Assembly: GCA_963989385.1 (NCBI GenBank)
Contig: OZ022503.1
Coordinates: 70,034,123 to 70,098,122 of the forward strand
Origin: Ctena decussata
Taxonomy: Eukaryota; Mollusca; Bivalvia; Lucinida; Lucinidae
Length of the DNA stretch: 64,000 bases
Direction of reading: 5' to 3'
Shown here: piece by piece, positions 31,790-43,900 of the stretch
Numbering within the stretch: position 1 is the first letter of the stretch
How the letters are laid out: the number at the start of each line of letters is the position of its first letter
The notes under the pieces: model-generated
Told to the model about the DNA's origin: nothing
What the model saw: the letters and a program-made list of their open reading frames with translations, nothing else
Database searches by the model: none
Made by a program: the position numbers and the translations under genes

Positions 31790-33671
31790 GATAGATGAGT
31801 CTTTGACGATAATTCTGGGAAAATCTTCCTTATTTCCTTATCATCATATGCTTGACCCTTCATTTGACCTTGCAAATGGGGTCAAGTTGTCCAAAAAAAG
31901 GCGACACTTATTCTACGATCTCCTGAGCCTATAGTCTGATTCCCACCAGACTTGCCTAGATATACCTTTGGTACAATTTCAAGTGTCGACTATGTTTAGG
32001 AGGGTAGGGGTGGGGATGTTGCAACATATGGGTTATGGAGAATTATGTCCTCCCACCAAAGATGAGGGGGGGCATATTGTTTTCAGTGCGTACCACGGGC
32101 GTCGGCGTGGGCGCGACATTTTCTTTTGTATGCACAATATCTCTTGATCAAAAATTGATTGAAATATTACCAAACTTGCTCGGATATATAACTGGGACTA
32201 GCTTAAGAGCAACTGATTGAATTTTGGTGACCATGACCTCATTTTCAAGGTCACATGAGGACTTAAATGTGTGAAAACTGCACTAAAATTGATATATCTC
32301 TTGAGCCTACGGCTTGATTCCAACCAAACTTGCGTCAATACACTTATAGGACAATTTCAAGAGTCAACTGTGTTTTTGGTGACCTTGACCCTATTTTCAA
32401 TGTCTCAAGCCAAATTACAAAATTTTATGTTATTTTTTCCCCTAAAAACGAGATATTTTTTTAACCAAAGGATGAAAATTCCTCCGACTTGCCTGGATAT
32501 AGTATTGAGAGCGTTTAGATCGTGCTAAGTTTCTGGTGACCTTGACCCAAGGACAAAGTCTTGTATTTAGGATATCTTTCAGCCAGTGGATGGAGTTTTT
32601 TCCTAATTGCATAGATGTATCATTTAGACAAGCATCAAATTACAAGCTGATTAGATTTTGGTGACCTTGACTTCATTTTCAAGGTCACAGGAGGACTTAA
32701 ATACGTAAAAATTCAAGAAAATTGATTAATTTCTTGAAGGCTTGCCTTCATTCGTTTGCCTTCATTCCCACCAAACTTCCATAGATATACCGTTTAGACG
32801 GTCCCAAGAGCTGGTGTGATTTGATGACCTGTTCCATTAACAGCCAACTTATAGATGTTAAATTTTATTCCCCGCCCCCACAAAAAAAAAGATATTTCTT
32901 GAACCAATGGATGATTATTTAACAGTCTTGCATGGATATTTCATTTTGGCAGCTTTAAGACACGTTTAGGTTTTGTTGACATTGACCCCTTTGTATAGAT
33001 CGTAGTCCTATTGAATATCTTTGGGACAGGTAATTTATTATCGGGGGGGGGGGGGGGGTAACATTTAGGGGGGGGGGGGGTCGGAATGGAATTTTTTGTG
33101 ATGAATTGGGGGGGGGGTCGTAAATCAAAAAGCCTCGGAGCAGGGTGGGTCATATATTTTATTAGGCATATGGGGGGTCAGAATTCTTCCACCGGTCTTC
33201 ATTTTTAAAAATCTCTCCCCAGACCTCCCAATTTCTCCTATATTTTCTGACTCTTTTCCTTCAAGACATTTATGGCATTGTCACACTAAATAAATGGGCG
33301 GCTTCAAGACCCTTTCAAGATCTCTTCATTGATTTAATTGCTAGAAGAAAAGTATAAAAGTGTCTATAAATCATGTTGAGTAGAGGATTTTGTTCTCCAT
33401 TTAATTTAACGCCTGGTTTGTGACCAATATCAGCTCTCCAGGTGCCTTTTCATCAGCAAAGGCTGCGCCCCTCAGACCCCCACCCCAGAAGCCCAATAAA
33501 TATTATTAACAGTTAAAGTTATTAAGCAATCGACAAAAGGATTTGATGGCCATAAGCAGAAAGAAAGTACAAGAATTGCAGATTAACCTGCTAGAATAAA
33601 CTGTTCCTTGTGTTTCATACAGGTTTTGACTGAGGTCAGTCTGAAATAAAATAGGTAATATGGTGTGTGTG

Positions 33672-33702
<31 letters not shown>

Positions 33703-34130
33703 GTGAAGGTAGTTAGGAAGCGCGAGGTGTGGGCATAAAAATTTGTCACCTATCTTGTCGGAAAAACAATTCTGGTGAGACTGGGGGGAGGGGGGGGGGG
33801 AGTCGGAAAATTTTTAGTTAATATGAAAATGTATCACCCCCCCCCCGCGCGACGATAATAAATCATTCGTCCCTGAATATCGTTTGAACCAGAGGATGGA
33901 TTTGGACGTAACATTGAGCCAAGCTTTTAAGAGCTGACAAGATTTTAACTTACTTTCAAGGTCATTGTAGCACTTAGCAATTTTCAGTAAGAATATATTT
34001 CTTGAACTAGTAGGTGGAATGTAATTAGACTTTTGTGTATATATAATTTTAACAAGCAGAAAAAACAGGGGATTTTGGTGAGCTTGACTCAAGTTTCAAG
34101 GTCACAGAAGGATTTTAAATGCCCTTGAAT
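31790..34130. repeat. Diverged ~150-bp tandem array with GGTGACCTTGACC
   Basis: TTTTGGTGACCTTGACC-type words recur at about 32222, 32374, 32530, 32655, 32965 and 34074. They alternate with CTTGAACCAATGGATG- or CTTGAGCCTACGG-like words and TTCAAGGTCACAGGAGGACT. The units are too diverged to count exactly. A (GTCT)n microsatellite (33663-33714) and long G and C runs interrupt the array. Confidence 0.65.
33043..33177 (+). repeat. Run of four G tracts (16, 13, 10 and 6 G)
   Basis: G tracts lie at 33043-33058, 33068-33080, 33108-33117 and 33172-33177, with further tracts at 33783-33800 (G) and about 33834-33846 (C). They could fold as G-quadruplex DNA. Lengths may be affected by assembly error. 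Confidence 0.7.
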
Positions 34131-34359
34131 GTATTGACATTTTCAGACCCAACTTGATTGATTGTATCAACAAAGAAAAGTGTTAGGATAATGGAATGAG
34201 TTAGTGGGAACACACTTATTAGGGATTAGAGAGGATGGGAATGGGCTGGTGGGGGACATCTGGTTTTTTCTCCGAAAAGCATTTCTACTTTACAAAAATT
34301 GTATTTGATTTATCTTTAAAATCTCGATCTTATCCGGGCCTCTGTCCAGATATTGTTAG

Positions 34360-35260
34360 CTGCAAATATGATTCTGGCTGTTGGTGTGAAGTCGCTTCAC
34401 TCTAAACTTAGCGATTGTTTCTAACTCAGACATTATAGATGGCCTATAACCTGTTATTTTCACCTTCTGTGATAATACGAGGATCGATGCAACTTCCATT
34501 TTGATCAATAGCTGATTTCAGAATCTTTTTATATCAGATACCCAAGTGACTGTGCGTTAGAATCCTAGTTAAGCTTGTACGTACCTTTACAAAAGTGTAC
34601 TTTACTATGCTCACAAACTGCATCAATTTTTCCCTCCAAAACAAATATGCAGAACAGTTTTCAAAGTTTTTAGGTCAAAAAAAAAATATTATTTTCTTTA
34701 ATTTTCCTTAGGTATCTGTTGCGTTTTCTGGATAACGTCAAATTTCACTTTTTCTTCTGTTTATAAGTAATGAATCATGTCCTTGTCAGACAAGTCTCAG
34801 TGCATTCAAGCGTTTATTTATCAATGTGTCTGCAAGAATGTTATTAAGAGTAAAAATAAAAAAGCTTCTCATGCAGTAAGTGCAGAATTATGTTACATAA
34901 GTACAAAATTTTCCCAGTCTGGCCAAAGAAAATAATTTCACTATGCTTGTATATGTCTATATATCAATCAGATATGTCTGAAAGGCTTGCATAAGAAAGA
35001 AAAGTTATTAAGTAAAGTGATCTGCGGTGGTTAGTTAAAAGCCTCATGGTGACGTAAGCAGTTGCAAAAATTTCTTCGGAATGGTATTGAATGTGAGTTT
35101 GTCGGATAGACTGTTCTTGACAAAGCTGTAGCAATTATCGTCATAATACAAATCTTTATTTGTAAAATTTCCAAAACGTCTAATGTTAATATGTCAATAA
35201 CAGAATAGAAGGTCCTTGTGTAATTTTTAATGGCAAACAAATTGAACACTCATCAGCCAG
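34360..35260. repeat. Block X copy 3, strongly diverged
   Basis: Colinear with parts of 13580-14470: AATATGATTCTGG, GATGGCCTATAACCTGTTAT, TGATAATACGAGG, GACAAGTCTCAGTGCATTCA, GGCTTGCATAAGAAAGAAAA. The 5' part of X and the insertions of copies 1 and 2 are missing. Confidence 0.6.
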
Positions 35261-36796
35261 TAATGTGGTGCATATGACAAAAAAAGTCTTAGATTTGCAT
35301 TAAAAATAGCATCCAGACTAGGGGTTTCGAAGTTAGCACACAATCATGCGGCAGGGAATCTTTGTTGCCAGTAGAAGATACCATCAGATTTGTGGATTGC
35401 AAGCTGTTGCAAACGTGACTTGTCAATTATTCTCCAACGAACACTGAACACTGAGTTGGCCCTCAGATCGTGCTAGAATGTTGAACAGTTGGCGCATTTC
35501 CTTCATTTGTTTTAGTCAGTTTTGGAAAGATTTTTTCTAGTCTTGTCGTCAATACAAAGAAAAATCTACATGTTAAAACAAAATGGATGAATTGGTCTAC
35601 GAGAACGAGAGGTGTGTTTGTGTAAGACGCATCGGGTTGAGGTTGGGGCTGGGGACAGTTTGGGAGAGATTCTAGGAGAGTTGTTACTGAAAATCTTCTC
35701 TATCACCGACGTCAATTAAATTTACAAACTGAGAGTACGTTGGCTGTTTACCAGTCAAACTCTAGAACTTTAAAGCACAAATCTTTCTTAAGTTACAAAA
35801 AAAAAAAAAAAATGACGCGCTGGACTACCAATCCAGGGATCACAAGATCGATCTAAACATACCAACATTACTAATTGGCATTATACAATCATAAGATAAT
35901 TGATATCGTGTCTTTCAATTCGGCACCAGTGATACCAATTATTTCAGAAGTTAAAAGAAGTTAACCGACCTTTGCTCTTCATATGATTGCTAATTAGACC
36001 GGATCAAAGACTGAAATTTGAATATATCGGCATCAATTATAATATTTCAATAGCACGGCTTCGTTTCTATTCTAACATCAGAAAACCTAAAACCCTTCCC
36101 ACTGATCAGGACCCAAAACATAAAATCAAAACTTAATAAATATATTTTCATCGTTTAGTTCAAACAAAATTTAGGCACAGTTCTGGATGAATCTGCGTTT
36201 TGCATAAATCATTCAATCGAAAATTCATTACTATAATAATCTATCATAAATTGCGTATCATAACTTAACAAGGTAATCTTCGCCCGGAGCTATTACCTGA
36301 AAGCCGACACGTGTCCCAGCGTCGCAATTTACGGAAACGCACGGAAACCACCGGCAAAAAATTATCAATTAGAATTTTATCAAATATTGAAAAAAGACCA
36401 TTTTATCATTCAGCTAGATTCATAAAAATTATATCAGATGAAAATATAGTCTTTCTTCTCATCTGATCTATTTGTGATGCATAATATTTTATATCAATTT
36501 GATTCGAAATAAGTCGTTGAAGTCACGTGCCCTACTGGTTTTACGTAGATTTTGTTATTTGTTGAATTAATTATGTACCTGTAGAAAATCACCCCAAAAA
36601 AGACCATTTTGTACTTGTGCTAGAATCAAAATTAAAACACAATATTAAAGACGAAGAATTTTACTTTCTGATGCCGTTTGTGATGTAAAAATATGTTAAG
36701 AAAAAAAGAAGTTATAAAGTGATAATGAAAATTTCCCATAGTACTCGTATATGTCAAATTGGTTCACACCTGTAGAAGTGCTAGTACGCAGTTTCT
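35261..36796. other. Non-coding stretch with a SINE-C head fragment
   Basis: A 35811-35860 piece (GACGCGCTGGACTACCAATC, CAAGATCGATC) matches the tRNA-like head of 56691-56845 and follows a 15-base A run. Nothing else is recognised. Confidence 0.45.
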
Positions 36797-36905
36797 TCAC
36801 TATGGCTTCTCCGGTCTTTCGGCTGAGACTTTAAACCGAGGTCCCGTTTCCGTATGACATAATTGTTGGTGGGACGTTAAACCCGAGTTCACTCAGTCAA
36901 TTCTA
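36797..36905 (+). mobile_element. SINE-C fragment (3' part)
   Basis: CTTCTCCGGTCTTTCGGCTG, AGACTTTAAACCGAGGTCCC and TTGGTGGGACGTTAAACCCG match the body of 56691-56845. The tRNA-like head is missing. Confidence 0.75.
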
Positions 36906-37254
36906 GTCAATGTAGAAATATCTTATTAGAAATTCCTTCCCCATTTTAGTAACAGAACGGCTGTCTTTAACATGTTTTTATCGTGTATAATAACAAGTTA
37001 TGATGGAGGTGAGAAAATAATATTTCCGAGAATATTCAGATAACGAGGTTAGCATGTCATAAATCAATATTAATGAGGCAGAGCTAGGATGAAAACATAT
37101 CTTATTGTGGATTGATGACAAAAAAATTGTATTTATTGAACGAGGACTTTTTTTTATAATTTCGTGAGTACATGTAAATCACTCTGAGGGCATAATCTGA
37201 CACAAAGCTTAAACAGAATAAACGTGTCGTGTAATTTACAATCATGAAAATAAG
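36906..37254. other. Non-coding stretch
   Basis: Nothing recognised. Confidence 0.3.
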
Positions 37255-37545
37255 TTCTGAATAGTAAGATCCTTTGGAAGCAAGGAATACATCAAAGAAT
37301 AGAAAACAGCAGACTCGGTTTCATTGAGTTTGTTCATGACCAGTAATGAAATGTGCGACACCAGCCACACCCCCTAGCAACGGCTTCAGCGGAACTCTAT
37401 TTTCAAAATAACTCAAATAAACTCAATGATCCCAAAGGACCAGAAAATATAATCTGCACTATGATGATGTACGGGGAGACGTTTTACAGCTGCCACACGG
37501 CACAAACACCAGCTGCGGTGAAGAAAAACCAGCTTTGAAAAAATT
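37255..37545 (+). repeat. Repeat R copy 2
   Basis: TCCTTTGGAAGCAAGGAATA, ACAGCAGACTCGGTTTCATT, GACCAGTAATGAAATGTGCG, TTCAGCGGAACTCTATTTTC, AAAGGACCAGAAAATATAAT and ACACCAGCTGCGGTGAAG. The first four words are inverted relative to 23270-23660. Confidence 0.65.
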
Positions 37546-38106
37546 GGGCTATACTGGATTTGGTATGTCAGTAATTCCGTAACTCCGTAACGCCGTAATT
37601 CCTTCAGATTTTTGTGTCACAGTTTTCTCAGGTCAGGAACTGTTAAAGCTAGAATCTTGAAACTTGGTATACAAATGAACAATGAGTTGTTGTATCGTAG
37701 TATGGAGAATCAGGCTCTTTGCTTTGATTCTTCTCTAATATTTGTCCATATTTCTGTCTTTTTTGGGTAAATTTGCGTCACAGTTTTCTCCAAAACCGTG
37801 CAAGCTACAGTCTTCAAATATGGCATATATATGAAGAATGAGTGATTTTACCGTTTGGTCGAGACTCAGGGTCATTGCTTTAATTCTTCTATTTTATCTA
37901 TTTTTCTTTCTTTCCCTATTTTGCATGCTAACATTGAAAATTTGTGTCAGAGTTTTCTGAGGAAGTATAAAAGCTAGAATCTTGACACTTAATATGCAAT
38001 TGGATAATGAGTTGATGTATCGTGGGATCGAGAATCAGGCTCATTGCTTTAACACTTTTCTTTTTATTCATTCATTTTTTTTGTCTTTGTCTTTTCAGGA
38101 TGAATT

Positions 38107-38344
38107 TGAGCCGCGACACTAGAAAACCAACAAAGTGGCTGTTCGCACAGTGCTGACTCAGAACAGCCTGGGCATCCGCCTAGCCCGATCAGACTCTTTG
38201 CTAAGCGCTTAAAGGGTAGCTAAAGGTCTAAGCTACCTCCATGCGGACAGCGAAGACTCTGATCAGACTGGGCGGATGCCCAGGCTGATCTGAGTCAGCA
38301 CTGGGCGTACAACCACATTGTTGGTTTTGTCGTGTCGCGGCTCA
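38107..38344. mobile_element. MITE-2 copy 6
   Basis: TGAGCCGCGACACTAGAAAA to TTTTGTCGTGTCGCGGCTCA, full length, inserted in the ~165-bp array. Confidence 0.88.
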
Positions 38345-38686
38345 TTTGTTTCACAATGTTCTCAAGAACTGTGCAAGCTAGAATCTCGATAAAATGGCAT
38401 ACATATGGAAAATGAGTCATATCATGGGACTGGGACTCGGGCTCACTGCTCTGATTCTTCCATTTTTTTTATCCTTTTTGCCTTCTTTTCCTCTTTTGCA
38501 TGCTAACATTGAAAATTCGTGTCAAAGTTTTCTTAGAAAGAATTAAAGCTAGAAGTTTGAATCTTGGTATGCAAATGGACAAGAAATGAGTTGTTGTATC
38601 GTGGGGTTGAAAATCGGGCTCAGTGCTTTCATTCTCTGTTTGTGTCTATTAGTTTGCCTTTTTTTGAGGGGGGGGGGGGGGGGTAA

Positions 38687-39062
38687 ATACCGTATACGCG
38701 GTTATTTTCGCGGGTTCAAATTTTCGCGGTTAAGGGTCAAAAACAGGATTATTAATGTTCGCGATTTTTAATTTTCGCGGTTAGCAACATGCTCGAAAAG
38801 CAAAACTATTTCTTTTCACTTGAATCAGTTCTTTCATTAACCTGCGGCAGGGCCGCCGCAGGCTAATGAAAGAACTGGCTCAGGTGAAAAGTACCAGCAA
38901 CTACCTAAGGAAACACAAACAAAATATATGAACACTGTGTCTACAGAATACACTTTGTAAGAAACAGGAAATTTTTCGCGATTTAAATATTCGCGGTTTC
39001 TAAGTGACCGCGAAATACCGCGAAAAATGGAACACCACGAAAATTACCATGTATACGGTATA
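38687..39062. mobile_element. Palindromic element with ATACCGTATACGCGG ends and a nested hairpin
   Basis: Starts ATACCGTATACGCGGTTATT and ends ACCATGTATACGGTAT. Both arms carry repeated TTTTCGCGG and CCGCGAAAA words. A separate hairpin (38812-38892: TTTTCACTTGAATCAGTTCT, CCTGCGGC and complements) occupies the centre. Confidence 0.78.
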
Positions 39063-39420
39063 TGTTGCAGTTTTCTCAGGCACTGTGTAAGCTACAATTC
39101 AAACATGGCATATATAAGGAGAATGAGTAATTGTAGCGTGGATTGGGACTGAGAGATTATTGCTTTTGTTCTTTCAGTTCTTATCTATTTTCTTCGTTTT
39201 TTTTTTGTTTTGGTATATTAACACTGATTTTTTTGTATGAATTTTCTCAGGAACGTTTTGAGGCTAGAACCTTAAAGCTTATAATACCTACGGACAATTA
39301 GTTGCTGTATTGTAGGCTTATTTCTCGTATTTTCCCATTTAGTTATCCATTTTCTGTCTTTACAAGGTAATTTTGTGTCAGTTTATTGTAAACAATATTT
39401 CATTCAACATACTGTACATA

Positions 39421-39838
39421 TATGTGCCAACATACGGCAATCTTGTTATAACATGCTAACATACAGTTTGAAAAGGATACAAGAGTAAGTCGTTAACTCA
39501 TCTAGAATCTTAAGTCGTTCGTTGACTCATCTAGAATCTGTCTCCCTAACCGTAAAGACTGGCGTCGTTTGGAAGAGGATCTCAAGATATGAGCATAATA
39601 GGAAAGCCCCAAAGCAGCTTCCACATCCGCACAGGCCGGCTAGAGTCCCTACCTTCACTTTATTTTTTTTTTTTTTTTTTTTTTTATTTATTCACTCTGT
39701 TTTGTTAATACAAACAACTAGAGGAGCATGTAATAAATACAGTTACAAAAGAACATAGTGATGGTAGTAATGACAGATTCTTGTGAGTACCTTACCATTG
39801 TATTTCCTACTATCGTTTTTATGAATTCAGTTGATCCT
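39421..39838. other. Non-coding stretch
   Basis: Contains a 25-base T run (39662-39686) and no gene. Confidence 0.35.
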
Positions 39839-40908
39839 CCCAGCGGGAACATGACGTCGAAATGACGTCGCATTGACGCCGACGCGACGTTATCACGTCG
39901 CACTGACGTCAAAACAACACCACCACAACGCCACGCGCCCGCGGGGATGATATCCATGTCTTGAACACATGCATTTACTGTGGGAGGACATTTTTCCCGC
40001 TAGATAAAATCACTTTTCCAGAAGCAACTACGTTTATACATGAAATACTTCTGCACGAAAGGATTTCCAAAAGGATGAAATATAATTAAATTTCCGAAGC
40101 GCTAGAAAGCTAATGACAAAATATACACCCACAAACGCAAACTCTCAATGAATGCTTCGTTCTATATCAAACTGGAGATTCAGAGTATTGAGGGAAACAG
40201 TGTAGATTCAGAAGGGGCGGCTCATGATGAGCTCATTCAACTACATCATGAGCCACCTCATCTGGAACCACGCTGTCCGCAAATTCTACCAGTTTCGCAT
40301 TTCAGCACCCTAAGGTTAACTATATAGCAACTGTACAACTCGGAACACCGTGGGGACCGGTGTTACTGGGACATATGCCGGAGCAAATATCCCAGTAACC
40401 ATGGCCCACTACCAGATCCCTCCGCATTTCAGCAACGATACAAATGGAGTTTTGGCGTTCGCGAGCTGTACAGAACACTCCTTTAAATCCAACTACAAAT
40501 GTACAACAAACACAAATAAGTTCATGCACGTCAACTAATAGGTAACTAGTCTAGCAATCTCATATGCCCGCGCTTGAGGTGCACTATGTGTACCACAGAT
40601 AACTGCAATGGTAATCTGCGGGACCCGGTGGCATGGAGACATGGGGCGGGACCACTTTCCTAACGAACATGCCCCCACCACCAGGCCTCGCAGTAATTCA
40701 ACAATGATACACATTGTGCATACCAAGTGTTACATAGAATACATGTCACAATTACACAATATATATATATATATATACAATATCTTACAATCTTTTCGTA
40801 GCTAGCAAGCACAGGACGTCGAAATGACGTCTCATTGGCGTCGATGCGACGTAACGACGTCGCAACGATGTCACTGAGACGCAACTGCGACGTCATGTGT
40901 CCGCTGGG
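39839..40908. mobile_element. 1.07-kb element with CCCAGCGG ends and GACGTC-rich arms
   Basis: CCCAGCGGGAACATGACGTC at the left is mirrored by GACGTCATGTGTCCGCTGGG at the right. Each arm has three to four GACGTC hexamers in ~75-90 bp, including one TGACGTCA. The interior has a diverged ~290-bp duplication (around 40345-40470 and 40620-40710), a hairpin near 40216-40251 and (TA)n at 40760-40777. No transposase is found. The right end is 2 bp from the LINE ORF2 stop. Confidence 0.7.
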
Positions 40909-40910
40909 TT

Positions 40911-43900
40911 TTAACCAGCCTTTACGTTTTTCAATAAAATATCAACAAATCTGCTTAAGTTTTTCAGATGAATTACGTTAGTTATATTCATAAGTTCATA
41001 ATATTTAAGTACGTTAGGTCTAGTATAATAAAAGGGCTTGATATATCGTTTTCGAGCGTCACTAAATTGCTTACAAATGAGCAAATAATGGTATTCGTCG
41101 CCTGAGTCATTTTGGCAATAAATGCATTTACGTTCATTATAAGGCTGACTACGCCACCTACCGACTTCTACTGGGAATCTATGATTTCGACATCTAAAAG
41201 CAAATAATCGTTTGCACATGTTTGTTGGCAGTTTGTTAATATATGCACTTTTTTCAAATGTTGTTTTAAATAACCTGTAAGTATTACTACTTGACGAAAC
41301 CTCTAATATTGAGTACCATTTTTGAATATAAGTGTCCTTCAATTTTTGCTTGACAGCATTTATTAACCATTTGGAATTACAAAAACTCTGTGAATACCAA
41401 ATACCGGAAAACCCTAGGGAACACAGTATAGATTTGATGTTATTTATCCAACTAGATTTTAAATGTTTATGTTCATGCATAGCGTATACTACTGAATAAA
41501 TGTTAGATGATAATTTGTTTGCATCTTGGCCTTCCAATAATTTGCACCAAAATGACACAATGCGTAGCTGTATGTCCATTGTAATTGGAAAGATACCAAG
41601 TTCACCGTAAATCATGTTAGTTGGTGTTGACTTTTTTAAATTAAATATCAACTTTATAAATTTCAGCTGGACGCGTTCGATAACATCACAGTTACCGAAA
41701 CCCCAGATTTCTGACCCATACAAAAGGATGGGTTTTATCGTTTTATCGAAGAGATCAAGTTGTAAATCTTGTGATAGATTAAGTGATCTGATCTTTTTCA
41801 TTAGCGAAAATAGTGCTTTATTAGCCTGTTCCGCAATACTTTTCTTGGCTGCAATAAATGATCCGCTTTTTGAGAGAAGTATTCCTAAATATTTATATGT
41901 ATTTGTTATTTCCAATTCATGACTGCCGAACGTAAAGCGGAGCCTTTTTGGAATTTTACCGCTTCCAAATATTACTATTTTAGTTTTAAGTACATTAACC
42001 GTTAGTTTCCAAATGTCACAATATTTTTTAAATGCATTCAACGAGCTTTGTAAGTCAGATTCCGAGCTACTAAATAGGACCGTATCGTCCGCATATAATA
42101 AAATCCACAATTTTAGAAAGACGGTTATTTCCTCATAATTTATATCACATATAATGCCGTTTACACTATTCAAGTGCAAGTAACTTTGGAGATCATTTAA
42201 ATAAATTGCAAACAGGAAGGGGGATAAGTTCTCACCTTGCCTTACGCCATTTAGACATGGAAAAAATGCTGACGATTCATTATTACTAACTACATTCGAT
42301 TTTATATTGTTATATATACTGCGAATTACTGTGAGGCATTTTCCATTTATATCATTTTGTATCAGTTTTTGCCAAAGTCCGGTTCTCCAAACGTTGTCAA
42401 ACGCCTGCTTAAAATCGATGAAGCAACAATACAACTTTTTATGATTATTCTTTACAATATCTATAAGACTTTGAATAATAAATAAATTATCAGCAGTCGA
42501 GAACCCTTTTCGAAACCCGGCTTGACAACTTTCGATTGTTTCATGTTCTGTTGCATAGGTGTTTAGCCTATTATTTATAATCAACGTGAACAGCTTCCCA
42601 AAGCAACTGAGAATTGTAATAGGGCGATAGTTTTCAGCTAATTTCGGGTCTCCTTTGTTTTTATAGATTGGTTTTATGCTTCCAAATGACCAACTTTCTG
42701 GTATTATACCAGTATCAAATATGATATTAAATAATTTGAGATATTTTGGTACCATAATATGACTTGTAGATTTGATGTGTTCATTTTTTATGTTATCGAT
42801 GCCTGCAGCTTTGTTATTATTTAGTTGCTTTATCGCTTTTAAAATCTCATATTCACTTATTGGTTGATTTATTTGCTCGTTTATAACCTGTTCATTTTGA
42901 TTGCCAATGTCATAATTTATATCGGTTTCATTTTCTGAGGTATTTAAATTCTTAAAAAAAGTGTACAATTCCTGTAAACTAACATCAGCTTCTTTCCTAC
43001 GATCAGACGAATTCAAAATTTTCCAGTATTCTTTGGGATTGCTGTTTTTAAGATTCTTTAATTTACTAATTTTAATGTTTTGATGCGTTCTGACACTTTT
43101 AGAGACTGTTCTTTTATAAGTCTTGCTGATCACTTTAAGTTTATGTTTATTATATTCAGATTTGTATCTGTTATACTGTTTACGCGCATTGTGGTAAGCG
43201 TGGCGTGCAGCGCGACACTCCTGATTAAACCATGGCTTATTTGTTTTTGTTCTGTTTATTTTATTGCTATTTGTTTTAATTTTTCCAAAAGACATTTCAG
43301 CACATGTATTGAAAATATGCTCAATACTGGAAACTATACTATTTAAATCTGATTGAGAAATATGGTCACTATTCAACAGCTGTTCAAGCTCAAAATCTAC
43401 ATGTCTAACTAAATCAATATCTAAATTTGCCGGAAATAAATCCGCTTTTTCAGAATCCCATAACTTTGTTTTTAATTTTACGTTGCTTTGGCTGTATATA
43501 TTTTGGTTTTGATGCTTATTTATGTTAATATTTAAGTCTATCGACAGTGGACAATGAGCATCAGAAAACAAAGGGTTATATTCTAAAATCTGAAAATTTT
43601 GTAACGTAGAAAACATCATAGCAGTACTCAAAAAATAATCCACAGTACTTTTATCTTTGCATGTAAGTTTCATACTTTGCATTGTTGGGTGCAATCTACC
43701 ATTCAGTATAAACAAATCTAAAGTTTTACAGAAGTCAAGCATTTGATTGCCATAACAATTTACCATTTGATCTGTATTAGTACGTTTTAATGCAATCTGA
43801 TTTCGTTCAAAATAATCCATGATTTCCTCGCTTTCATCGAGCAACTGCTCATAACCATATGCCTTGCAAAGGTGCTTATCAATATTTATAAAATCATCTT

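Larger units (their letters stand above)
37590..39420. repeat. ~165-bp tandem array, left part
   Basis: About seven diverged units share TTTTGTGTCACAGTTTTCTC, AAAGCTAGAATCTTGAAACT, GGTATACAAATG, AATGAGTTGTTGTATCGTGG and CTCATTGCTTT followed by a T-rich part (units near 37607, 37775, 37947, 38346, 38516, 39062, 39232). The array resumes at 46855. A MITE-2 (38107-38344) and a 376-bp palindromic element (38687-39062) lie inside. Confidence 0.75.

Noticed and set aside
41614..41922. Plus-strand frames opposite the LINE (also 43080-43346, 45583-45956)
   Set aside because: They are antisense shadows of ORF1 and ORF2.
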